From: an uncultured Ruminococcus sp.
GTDB taxonomy: Bacteria > Bacillota > Clostridia > Oscillospirales > Ruminococcaceae
Assembly: GCA_900543105.1 (NCBI GenBank)
Contig: UQQA01000100.1
Span: 1 to 9,158, forward strand
Reading direction: 5' to 3'
DNA: 9,158 nt
A program made the position numbers and the translations under genes. The notes under the pieces are model-generated. The model did no database searches. It saw only the letters and a program-made list of their open reading frames with translations, and was not told the DNA's origin. This document shows positions 1 to 5,867 of the stretch, in pieces (the stretch's first letter is position 1; every line of letters starts with the position of its first letter).

Positions 1-1137
1 AAGAATAGTCGCGAGAACAGCGATAACAACAGCCATTGCAACGATGACGATAACAATGCCAACACTGATTCCGCTCTGATGTGCGGAGGTTTCAGCTGTT
101 TCGGCAGCTTCGGTCTGCTCCGTTTCGGCAGAAGTTTCTTCGGTAACAGCTGCTTCGGTTTCCGATGGATCCTCAGTTTCGGCGGCTTCTGTCACTTCGG
201 CAGGCTCTGGAGCTTCAACGGGATATTCGCCGTCAAGATCGCCTGCAACTTTGAGGTTGTTGTATTCCCAAGCTGTGTAGCTTTCTGCACTGTCGGGGTA
301 AACGTGAACAGTTCCGCCGACATTCATAAATGCGCTCGAAGCGTTTACGGACGGCGCATTTTCGGCGTAAACATAAATATCGGTGAGGTTATTGCAGTCT
401 GCAAAAGCACCGTCACCGACCGATGTTACGGAAGGTCCGATGATAATTTCGGAAAAGCCGCATTTGCCGAAAGCGTTTGCGGGAATTTCCGTTACCTCGG
501 GCGAAACTGTGAAGCTTTCAAAGCTTTTGCAGTCCTTGAAAGCACCCTCGCCGAACGAAGTTATACCAACCGAATTGGGCATTTCCGCAAGTGCTTCGCA
601 GGCTTCAAAAGCATGGCTGCCGACCTTTGCAACGGTGTTCGGCATTGAAATTTTTTCAAGCTTTCGGTTGCTGTTGAAAGCGCTGTCGCCGATCTCAACT
701 GTATTCTTCGGCAGGCTGATAAAGCGGAGCTGATTACGATAGGGGAGTGCGTTATCGGGAATGATGCCGTCCTCTGTGTCGGTCTTTGCAAGCTCGACAT
801 ATTCAAGGTTCGGGATAGCGTTGAGCGCACTCCAGTCCGAAGCGTCGAGCGTTCCGCTCATAACGCATATTTTCGTGATGAAGTTGTAGTCCGTGCCGTT
901 TGCGGCTTCGCTGACAGCATCGGCGAGCTTTCCCGTTTCAAACGTTTCGACCGTGACGGATTTGCCTTCAGCTTCTTCGGCGTAGGCTCTGAGCGATGAT
1001 TCGATAGGCATTATAATGATCCCTGCCGCAAGTGCGACTGCAAGCATCACCATAATAATTTTAAAGGCAAGACCTCTGTTTTTCTTCTGCGGAGTGGGAG
1101 TGTAGGTTTTGCTGCCGCTTTTTTTGCTTTTTGCCAT
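1..1137 (-). CDS. BspA-like leucine-rich-repeat surface protein with two membrane segments (3' end off the window)
   Basis: An uninterrupted reading frame of 379 codons runs from an ATG at 1137 to the left edge with no stop, so the C-terminus is missing. A Lys/Ser/Thr-rich cytoplasmic start (about residues 1-22) is followed by a hydrophobic segment (about 24-44). From about residue 95 to 260 there are LRR_5/BspA-type repeats of the form 'I.MPNTVAKVGSHAFEAC..L', with recurring 'SAF', 'HAF', 'GAF' and 'NAF' blocks, ending in the usual 'VYPDSAESYTAWEYNNL' cap near 282-298. A Glu/Thr/Ala-rich low-complexity stalk (about 303-350) leads into a second hydrophobic segment from about 354 to the edge. 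It is probably an extracellular, membrane-anchored binding or adhesion protein; the family is well known but the ligand is not. An AAAGGA ribosome binding site lies about 10 nt before the ATG. The gene starts 20 nt after the preceding gene ends, so the two are likely co-transcribed. The Phe-rich plus-strand frame over the stalk is only the antisense of its GAA codons. Confidence 0.85.
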   Translation of the reverse strand, partial: MAKSKKSGSKTYTPTPQKKNRGLAFKIIMVMLAVALAAGIIIMPIESSLRAYAEEAEGKSVTVETFETGKLADAVSEAANGTDYNFITKICVMSGTLDASDWSALNAIPNLEYVELAKTDTEDGIIPDNALPYRNQLRFISLPKNTVEIGDSAFNSNRKLEKISMPNTVAKVGSHAFEACEALAEMPNSVGITSFGEGAFKDCKSFESFTVSPEVTEIPANAFGKCGFSEIIIGPSVTSVGDGAFADCNNLTDIYVYAENAPSVNASSAFMNVGGTVHVYPDSAESYTAWEYNNLKVAGDLDGEYPVEAPEPAEVTEAAETEDPSETEAAVTEETSAETEQTEAAETAETSAHQSGISVGIVIVIVAMAVVIAVLATIL

Positions 1138-1157
1138 AGTGATACATTCCTTTCGGT

Positions 1158-1988
1158 TTATTTATTGCTTTTCACGGAAAAATGTCCTGCGATCTGTATT
1201 TTATCCGGCGTAAAAAGAAAAACGTCCGTTGTGAGCGGATCTGGTGAGCGTTTGTACTCGCGGACGATCTCTTTTCCGAGCTTTTCGAGGATATTGTTCG
1301 TTATATTTTCAAGTATGAGAATGCTTTCGCAGGACGGTGCAACAACGAGAAATTTTGCGCCCATATAATTGTAGACGACCTGACGGAAATCATTGCAGAG
1401 AATGAACGAAACTCCGAGATGCTTGCACGGCAGCTCAAATTCCATAGCATTCACACCCTCGGCAATGCTCGTTTTCTTGACCTTGGTTTTGGCGAGAAGC
1501 CTGCACATATTTCTGTCTGCAACGGAGAAAACGACCTCGCGCGGCATTCCCCAGCGTTTGAGTACAGCCTCGTCAAGAGGGCGAAGCTCCGTATCATCGG
1601 CGGTGCAGACAATGACCTTGCAAAGTCCTCCTGCGAATTCAGCGCTTATCATTCCGGGGCGAATGTCCTTTTCGCGCATTATCGCGAGCCGCAGGAACTC
1701 CTGACCGTTCGTGAACGAAACCATTCGTATCTCCATATCTATTTCCTGCTCAAGCTTTTCCATAAGCGAATCGAGAAGCTCGGGCGAAGGTGCGTTTTCA
1801 TATTCCGAACGAGCCTTAGAGGTGTCAACGGAAAAGTCGGAAACTCCGTTCGTCAGCCGATATCGGCCGCCGTTCTTTTCGGAAACGGTAAGACTGTGCT
1901 TTTTCAGCAGATTTTTAAATTCCGAACCGAATTTATCCTTTTTCAGAACGTCATTCAGCTTTTCCATAAGTCCGTTCAAACGCAGCAC
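1158..1988 (-). CDS. Conserved-looking cytoplasmic protein of unknown function, possibly DUF1444/DUF5688-like
   Basis: A 276-residue soluble protein with no signal peptide or membrane segment. The N-terminal 80 residues are charged and helical. The middle and C-terminal part alternates hydrophobic strands and helices. The layout 'LRPLDEAVLKRWGMPREVVFSVADRN' (about 136-161), then 'FILCNDFRQVVYNYMGAKF' (about 196-214), then 'VVAPSCESILIL' (about 216-227) recalls the DUF1444 (YtpQ) and DUF5688 proteins of Firmicutes. That resemblance is from memory of the pattern and is weak, so no function is assigned. The start is uncertain. The GTG at 1988 has AGAAGG only 1 nt upstream, too close for normal use, whereas a TTG at 1979 would sit 10 nt from the same site and give a protein three residues shorter; the first ATG is at 1967. 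A good sigma-A-type promoter lies just upstream. It probably shares a transcript with the leucine-rich-repeat gene 20 nt downstream. Confidence 0.7.
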   Translation of the reverse strand: MLRLNGLMEKLNDVLKKDKFGSEFKNLLKKHSLTVSEKNGGRYRLTNGVSDFSVDTSKARSEYENAPSPELLDSLMEKLEQEIDMEIRMVSFTNGQEFLRLAIMREKDIRPGMISAEFAGGLCKVIVCTADDTELRPLDEAVLKRWGMPREVVFSVADRNMCRLLAKTKVKKTSIAEGVNAMEFELPCKHLGVSFILCNDFRQVVYNYMGAKFLVVAPSCESILILENITNNILEKLGKEIVREYKRSPDPLTTDVFLFTPDKIQIAGHFSVKSNK

Positions 1989-2013
1989 CTTCTTTCAATC
2001 AAAATCAACTATT

Positions 2014-2042
2014 ATTATAGCATAAAAATTTCCGCTTGTACA
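2014..2042 (-). promoter_or_regulatory. Sigma-A-type promoter for the 276-residue protein and LRR gene
   Basis: Read on the minus strand, a consensus -10 box TATAAT (2019-2014) is preceded, after 17 nt, by TGTACA (2042-2037), which matches 4 of 6 bases of the TTGACA -35 box. Transcription would start near 2007, leaving a leader of about 20-30 nt before the gene. The -35 box falls within the loop of the putative recQ terminator hairpin. Confidence 0.6.
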
Positions 2043-2067
2043 GAAGAATTTTGCGGTTTTGCGGAAA
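2021..2067 (-). terminator. Putative intrinsic terminator after recQ
   Basis: On the minus strand, TTTCCGC (2067-2061) can pair with GCGGAAA (2035-2029), followed at once by ATTTTTATG. The arms begin 3 nt after the recQ stop codon. The stem is only 7 bp and the loop about 25 nt, so this is a weak terminator by sequence. Position and the following T-run are the main support. Confidence 0.4.
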
Positions 2068-2070
2068 ATT

Positions 2071-4071
2071 TCATCTGAGGATCCCCGTTTCGTGCAAACG
2101 CTTGCGGATATCGTTTGCAGACCTGCCGTGACGTGCGCTTATCTGCGTCAGCGAAAGACCTTTTTCGACTTCATTACGCAGACGTTCCGTTTCATCGACC
2201 GTCCAGCCGCCCTTGACTTCGGACGGTGAGCCGCTTTTTTCGGCTTCACCTGAAAATCCTTTTATAACGGCGAGAAAATCTTCGCCGTAGCTTTCGCATT
2301 TCTTGCGTCCGACACCCGAAACGCCGAGAAACTCCTCTGGGGTCGAGGGCATTCTGCGGCACATATCACGAAGCGTTGCATCGGTGAAAACGAGGTAGGC
2401 AGGGATATGCGCTTTTTCGGCAATATCCATTCGCCTCGATTTGAGCTTTGCGAGAAGCTCCGCATTGACGGGAAATTCCGCAGGCTTTTCCTTTGCCGTG
2501 ATGCGGTGAACTTCTTTTGGCAGCTTCATTTCAAAACGCTGTCCTGACCTTATCGCAGCCGCCGCGAGGTCTGTCGGAACAACAACGGGATAGTCACCGC
2601 CGTGCACATTAAGATACCCTTTCTCGATGAGATTGTCAATGATGAGCCTTATCCTGTGCGTAGGCACATCAGCCATTATGCCGTAGGTCGAAAGTGTGTT
2701 ATAACCGTTTTGTCTGAGCTTCTCTGCCTTTGAGCCGCGGAGAATATCCGTTATCGCAGCCTTGCCGAGATAGCGCCCGTTGTGGTTGCATACGCGGTAA
2801 ACGCAGCTGATTATTTTCTGTGCTTCGGTGGTGATATCGACCGTTTCAAAGCTTGTGCAGCAGTTGGAGCAGTGACCGCAGAAAACGGGTGGCTTTTCGC
2901 CGAAATACTTGAGTATGCTCGCACGAAGACAATCGGTGGTCGTTGCATAAAAAGTCATCTGTTTAAGTCGTTCATAATCACGGGCGCGAAGCTCGGCTTT
3001 TTCACGCTCTGTGAGTTCTTCATTGCCGTCATTGGAATTTTCTATGAGAAAACGCGCGAGCGCAACGTCCTGACCGCTGTAGAGAAGTATGCAGCTTGCA
3101 GGCTCGCCGTCACGTCCCGCTCTGCCTGCCTCCTGATAGTAGCTTTCGATATTTTTCGGCATATTATAATGTATGATGAGAGAAACGTTCGATTTGTCGA
3201 TGCCCATTCCGAAAGCATTCGTTGCAACCATTATGCCGCATTTGTCGTAGAGGAAAGCGTCCTGATTTCGGCGGCGTTCATCGTCCGAAAGTCCTGCGTG
3301 GTAACGGGTCGCGGAGTAGCCTTTTTCACACAAAGCATCGCAGACGGTTTCAACGTTTTTTCTTGTTGCGCAGTAGACGATAGTGCTTTTCCCACGGTTC
3401 TCGTCAACGATCTTCATAAGTTCGTTAAGGCGTTCGGCAGGTCTGCGCACCTCGAAGTAGAGGTTCTGTCGGTCGAAGCCCGTTGTAATCGTGAAAGGGG
3501 AGCGCAGTCCGAGCAGTGCGGAGATGTCCTCCTTAACGTGTTCGGTCGCTGTTGCTGTGAAAGCTGTCACGATAGGGCGGCGTGAAAGCTTTCCGATGAA
3601 CTCGGGAATTTTAAGATAGCTTGGGCGGAAATCCTGACCCCATTGCGAAACGCAGTGCGATTCATCGACCGTTACCATTGAGATATTGCTGTTCTCGGAA
3701 AAGGCAAGAAAGCTGTCGGTGACGAGCCGCTCGGGGGCAACGTAGATAAGCTTGTATTCGCCGTTTTCGGCACGGCGGATGACCTCACGGTACTGCGAAG
3801 AGTTGAGCGAGCTGTTTATGTAAGCCGCACGAATGCCCGACTGGACAAGGCTCTCGACCTGATCCTTCATCAGCGAGATGAGCGGCGAAATGACTATCGT
3901 TATCCCGTCAAGGAGCATCGCAGGAACTTGGTAGCAGACGGATTTTCCTGCGCCCGTCGGCATTATCGCAAGAACGTCCTTTCCTGCGAGAATATTATCG
4001 ATTATCTCGGACTGACCGCTTCGGAAGTCATCATGTCCGAAATACTGTTTTAAAACTTCAAATTTGTTCAT
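2071..4071 (-). CDS. recQ: ATP-dependent DNA helicase RecQ
   Basis: A full-length 666-residue superfamily 2 3'-5' DNA helicase for recombinational repair and stalled-fork processing. Visible motifs in order: motif 0 'FRSGQSEII' (16-24); Walker A 'MPTGAGKS' (37-44); Ia 'ISPLISLMKDQ' (61-71); Walker B 'DESH' (136-139) running into the RecQ aromatic loop 'CVSQWGQDFRPSY' (140-152); III 'FTATAT' (171-176); IV 'TIVYCATRKN' (230-239); V around 'ATNAFGMGIDKSNV' (283-296); VI 'QEAGRAGRDG' (313-322) with the arginine finger. Zinc ligands are C381, C398, C401 and C404, followed by the RQC winged helix (about 410-520) and an HRDC domain (about 532-608). A further C-terminal helix-turn-helix (about 622-665) follows a Ser/Gly/Glu-rich linker. 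The box is DESH rather than the commoner DEAH. The ATG abuts the nth stop codon (TAAATG), showing translational coupling. Confidence 0.97.
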   Translation of the reverse strand: MNKFEVLKQYFGHDDFRSGQSEIIDNILAGKDVLAIMPTGAGKSVCYQVPAMLLDGITIVISPLISLMKDQVESLVQSGIRAAYINSSLNSSQYREVIRRAENGEYKLIYVAPERLVTDSFLAFSENSNISMVTVDESHCVSQWGQDFRPSYLKIPEFIGKLSRRPIVTAFTATATEHVKEDISALLGLRSPFTITTGFDRQNLYFEVRRPAERLNELMKIVDENRGKSTIVYCATRKNVETVCDALCEKGYSATRYHAGLSDDERRRNQDAFLYDKCGIMVATNAFGMGIDKSNVSLIIHYNMPKNIESYYQEAGRAGRDGEPASCILLYSGQDVALARFLIENSNDGNEELTEREKAELRARDYERLKQMTFYATTTDCLRASILKYFGEKPPVFCGHCSNCCTSFETVDITTEAQKIISCVYRVCNHNGRYLGKAAITDILRGSKAEKLRQNGYNTLSTYGIMADVPTHRIRLIIDNLIEKGYLNVHGGDYPVVVPTDLAAAAIRSGQRFEMKLPKEVHRITAKEKPAEFPVNAELLAKLKSRRMDIAEKAHIPAYLVFTDATLRDMCRRMPSTPEEFLGVSGVGRKKCESYGEDFLAVIKGFSGEAEKSGSPSEVKGGWTVDETERLRNEVEKGLSLTQISARHGRSANDIRKRLHETGILR

Positions 4072-4722
4072 TTATGCTTTCTTGTCCTTTAGCTTGCATT
4101 TGTATCCGCCGAGCCGTTCTCTGAGCGGACAGACTTCGCATTTCGGGTTTCTTGCGCAGCAGTATTCACGCCCGAAAAGAACTATCCTGTGGCAGAAATC
4201 GGAGCTTTTTTCGGGAGGAAGAAGCCTGCGCAGATCGTCCTCGACCTTTTGCGGCTCGGTGTTCGCGGTAAGTCCGAGCCTGCCGCAGATCCGTATAAAA
4301 TGTGTGTCCGTCACGACCGCCGGCTTGTGGAAAACATCACCTACGATGAGGTTAGCGGTCTTTCTTCCGACACCGGGCAGCTTTATAAGCTCCTCCACCG
4401 TATCGGGGAGAACGCCGTTAAGGTCATAAAACAATGTGTGCGTCATTTCGGCGATGCTCTGCGCTTTCGTCTTGTAAAGTCCGCATGGGCGAACTATCTC
4501 GGCAATGTCCTCCCATTTCGCATCGGCAAAGCTTTTCAGGGTGGGGAACTTCGCAAAAAGCTCCTTTGTGACGATGTTTACCCTTGCGTCCGTGCATTGT
4601 GCCGAAAGTCGGGTCGCTATCAGAAGCTCATAAGGTTTTTCATAAACGAGCGAGCATATCGCATCGGGGTAAAGCTTTTCAAGCTCCTCAACGGCAGCCG
4701 CCGCTCTTTCTTTCTTGGTCAT
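4072..4722 (-). CDS. nth: Endonuclease III (DNA glycosylase/AP lyase)
   Basis: A 216-residue HhH-GPD base-excision repair enzyme that removes oxidised pyrimidines and cleaves the abasic site. 'LSAQCTDARVN' (39-49) matches the conserved 'LSAQATD' segment. The helix-hairpin-helix is 'LPGVGRKTANLIV' (115-127), with the expected catalytic lysine K121. 'DTHFIRICGR' (139-148) carries the catalytic aspartate D139. The C-terminal 4Fe-4S region is odd: C188, C195 and C198 keep the standard C-x6-C-x2-C spacing, but the fourth ligand position (204) is leucine and the next cysteine is C209, giving C-x10-C instead of C-x5-C. Length matches the E. coli protein (about 211 residues). Its ATG overlaps the stop of the AraC gene by 4 nt, and AAAGGA for its start lies inside the end of that gene. 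The recQ start codon follows immediately. Confidence 0.96.
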   Translation of the reverse strand: MTKKERAAAAVEELEKLYPDAICSLVYEKPYELLIATRLSAQCTDARVNIVTKELFAKFPTLKSFADAKWEDIAEIVRPCGLYKTKAQSIAEMTHTLFYDLNGVLPDTVEELIKLPGVGRKTANLIVGDVFHKPAVVTDTHFIRICGRLGLTANTEPQKVEDDLRRLLPPEKSSDFCHRIVLFGREYCCARNPKCEVCPLRERLGGYKCKLKDKKA

Positions 4723-5591
4723 AATTTATCCTTTCGGTTTTTACTTTGCTGTGCCGTGCGGCGGTATTCTCCGGGGGTCAACCCCGTTTGCTTTTTGAAT
4801 ACCCGACAGAAGTAGTTTCCGTCGCCGAAGCCGCTTTGCTGCGCGGTTTCTTCAATGGAAAGCTCACCCTCTTCAAGCAGAGTGAACGCTCGCCGCAGTC
4901 GGAGCGAAAGTATGTATTCCTGCGGTGTCTGGTGATATGTTTCGGTGAAGATCCGCACGAAGTGCCGCGAAGAATAGTGCGTTACCTCGGCTATCGAATC
5001 AAGCGTGAGCTTTTCGGTGAAGTTTCGCTCGATGAATTCAGCCGCGGCTGTGATGTTCTCAGCGCTTCGGTTCTTGCCCGACTCCTTTGAGGCGTAGAGC
5101 CGCGAAAGCATCACCGTAAGCATCATAAAATAGGAGCGTATCAGCGTTTCCCGCCCGTCCGAATCGGTGCTGTACTCGGTCTGAAGCATTTTCAGTATCT
5201 CGCATACACGTATAAATTCCTCGGGCGGCAGCGTCAGCTTCGTCTGAAGTCCGTTTTTTCCGTAAAAAAGCGAGCGAAAGCTCGGTGAATCGCAAATATC
5301 CGAATGTCCGCCGAAAAAATCCTCCTGACTGAACATTATATTGCATATCCGAAATCCGACGGCATCGGAAAAGCCGTGCGACATATTTTTTCCTATGGTA
5401 AAAACATCGCCTTTTCTTATAGGGAAGCACTCATCATCGACAATATGCGATGCGCTCCCTCCTATGACTATCGCAAGCTCGATGAAGTCGGCGTGGCTGT
5501 GGATAGGAAAGGTGTTTTCGTGATTATCCTGCAGAATATGGAACGGAAAACCGCTGTCTCCCGTGAATTCTTTAAGGTGAAATACTTTCAT
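4719..5591 (-). CDS. AraC-family transcriptional regulator with N-terminal cupin sensor
   Basis: A 290-residue regulator. The N-terminal half (about 10-90) is an AraC-type cupin sensor: 'HSHADFIEL' (31-39) supplies the metal/ligand-pocket histidines and glutamate, followed by 'IRKGDVFTIGKNMSHGF' (58-74). The C-terminal domain (about 178-280) has the two AraC helix-turn-helix units, 'LTLDSIAEVTHYSSRHFVRIF' (roughly 195-215) and 'SIEETAQQSGFGDGNYFCRVF' (245-265), ending in the family signature 'KKQTGLTPGEYRR' (266-278). It is divergent from sugar permease genes, and the shared 276-bp spacer carries repeated dyad motifs, so it most likely senses a sugar and controls that transporter and perhaps itself. 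AGGA lies about 10 nt before the ATG at 5591. The gene ends in an ATGA overlap with nth, an unexpected partner for a sugar regulator. The ligand cannot be read from the sequence. Confidence 0.93.
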   Translation of the reverse strand: MKVFHLKEFTGDSGFPFHILQDNHENTFPIHSHADFIELAIVIGGSASHIVDDECFPIRKGDVFTIGKNMSHGFSDAVGFRICNIMFSQEDFFGGHSDICDSPSFRSLFYGKNGLQTKLTLPPEEFIRVCEILKMLQTEYSTDSDGRETLIRSYFMMLTVMLSRLYASKESGKNRSAENITAAAEFIERNFTEKLTLDSIAEVTHYSSRHFVRIFTETYHQTPQEYILSLRLRRAFTLLEEGELSIEETAQQSGFGDGNYFCRVFKKQTGLTPGEYRRTAQQSKNRKDKL

Positions 5592-5604
5592 TTTGTAATT
5601 TTCC

Positions 5605-5639
5605 TGCTTTTTGTAGAATCATACAATGTAATCGGTTTA
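5605..5639 (+). repeat. Operator-like repeat unit, copy 1
   Basis: A 35-bp unit containing the dyad TTGTA-N6-TACAA (5611-5626) followed by TGTAATCGGTTTA. Bases 5622-5639 (TACAATGTAATCGGTTTA) are identical to the second unit 40 bp downstream; the difference is confined to the N6 spacer plus one upstream base. TACAATGTA is itself a near-palindrome. It is probably a binding site of the adjacent AraC regulator (inference). Confidence 0.7.
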
Positions 5640-5644
5640 TCGGT

Positions 5645-5679
5645 TGTTTTTTGTAACTTCTTACAATGTAATCGGTTTA
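5645..5679 (+). repeat. Operator-like repeat unit, copy 2
   Basis: The second copy of the 35-bp unit, with TTGTA-N6-TACAA at 5651-5666 and TGTAATCGGTTTA after it. Its start-to-start distance from copy 1 is exactly 40 bp, about four helical turns, so proteins bound to both would lie on nearly the same face of the DNA. Its centre lies about 110 bp upstream of the predicted transcription start. Confidence 0.7.
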
Positions 5680-5755
5680 GATTTTACAACATTTTGTTTA
5701 TGTCATTATTGTGCTAAAAAATGTCGCTATTTTTATGGTAAAGGTGATAAAACTG

Positions 5756-5764
5756 TGATATAAT
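5756..5764 (+). promoter_or_regulatory. Extended -10 promoter for the permease operon
   Basis: A perfect TATAAT (5759-5764) is preceded by TGA, an extended -10 (TGn). The bases 17 nt upstream (5736-5741, TGGTAA) match the -35 consensus poorly. Transcription would start near 5771, giving a leader of about 97 nt. A good -10 with a poor -35 is typical of activator-dependent promoters, consistent with control by the divergent AraC protein. Confidence 0.6.
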
Positions 5765-5773
5765 TTGTTTACA

Positions 5774-5799
5774 TTGTAGCATATTTTTACAAAATAATC
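5774..5799 (+). repeat. Degenerate third operator-like copy at the transcription start
   Basis: TTGTA (5774-5778), a 9-nt spacer, then TACAAAATAATC (5788-5799). This matches the TTGTA-N6-TACAANNTAATC core of the two upstream units except for a 3-nt longer spacer. TACATTGTA (5770-5778), the reverse complement of the TACAATGTA core, overlaps its left end. It sits at about +4 to +29 and could act as a repression or looping site. Confidence 0.45.
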
Positions 5800-5842
5800 A
5801 AGGCTTTGTGTGTACTTTTTGTATTGTATAGGTGCTTTGATT
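5796..5842 (+). promoter_or_regulatory. Possible 5' leader stem-loop of the permease mRNA
   Basis: AATCAAGGC (5796-5804) can pair with GCTTTGATT (5834-5842), a 9-bp stem with one G-U pair and a 29-nt loop. It ends 11 nt before the ribosome binding site. It does not match a riboswitch class that I recognise. Confidence 0.3.
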
Positions 5843-5853
5843 GTTAAAACTTT

Positions 5854-5860
5854 GGAGGTG
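5854..5860 (+). promoter_or_regulatory. Ribosome binding site that fixes the first permease start
   Basis: GGAGGTG lies 7 nt before the ATG at 5868. The longer frame opening with TTG at 5841 would begin upstream of this site, so 5868 is chosen as the true start. Confidence 0.85.
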
Positions 5861-5867
5861 CAGAAAA

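Noticed and set aside
79..648. A 189-codon plus-strand reading frame rich in Phe, Gly and Cys
   Set aside because: It is the antisense of the GAA-rich stalk and repeats of the LRR gene on the minus strand. Its composition is an artefact and it has no ribosome binding site.
1419..2078. A 219-codon plus-strand reading frame
   Set aside because: It is antisense to the 276-residue minus-strand protein and runs through its promoter. No domain or ribosome binding site supports it.
2782..3585. A 267-codon plus-strand reading frame inside recQ
   Set aside because: It is fully antisense to the RecQ motifs, which are intact and unmistakable on the minus strand. The frame is open only because of codon bias.
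4189..4815. A 208-codon plus-strand reading frame across nth
   Set aside because: It is antisense to nth and the end of the AraC gene, both strongly supported by motifs.
5618..5623. TATGAT on the minus strand as a -10 box for the AraC gene
   Set aside because: No acceptable -35 box lies 16-18 nt upstream, and the hexamer is part of the first operator-like unit. The AraC promoter therefore remains unassigned.
5605..5679. A CRISPR-like or transposon-end interpretation of the two 35-bp repeats
   Set aside because: There are only two close copies, with a 5-bp gap rather than a spacer. They have internal dyads and sit between divergent regulator and target genes, which fits operators far better.
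5841..5867. Upstream TTG start at 5841 for the first permease
   Set aside because: The GGAGGTG site at 5854-5860 lies downstream of this codon and is ideally spaced for the ATG at 5868. The added nine residues look like a read-through of the leader.
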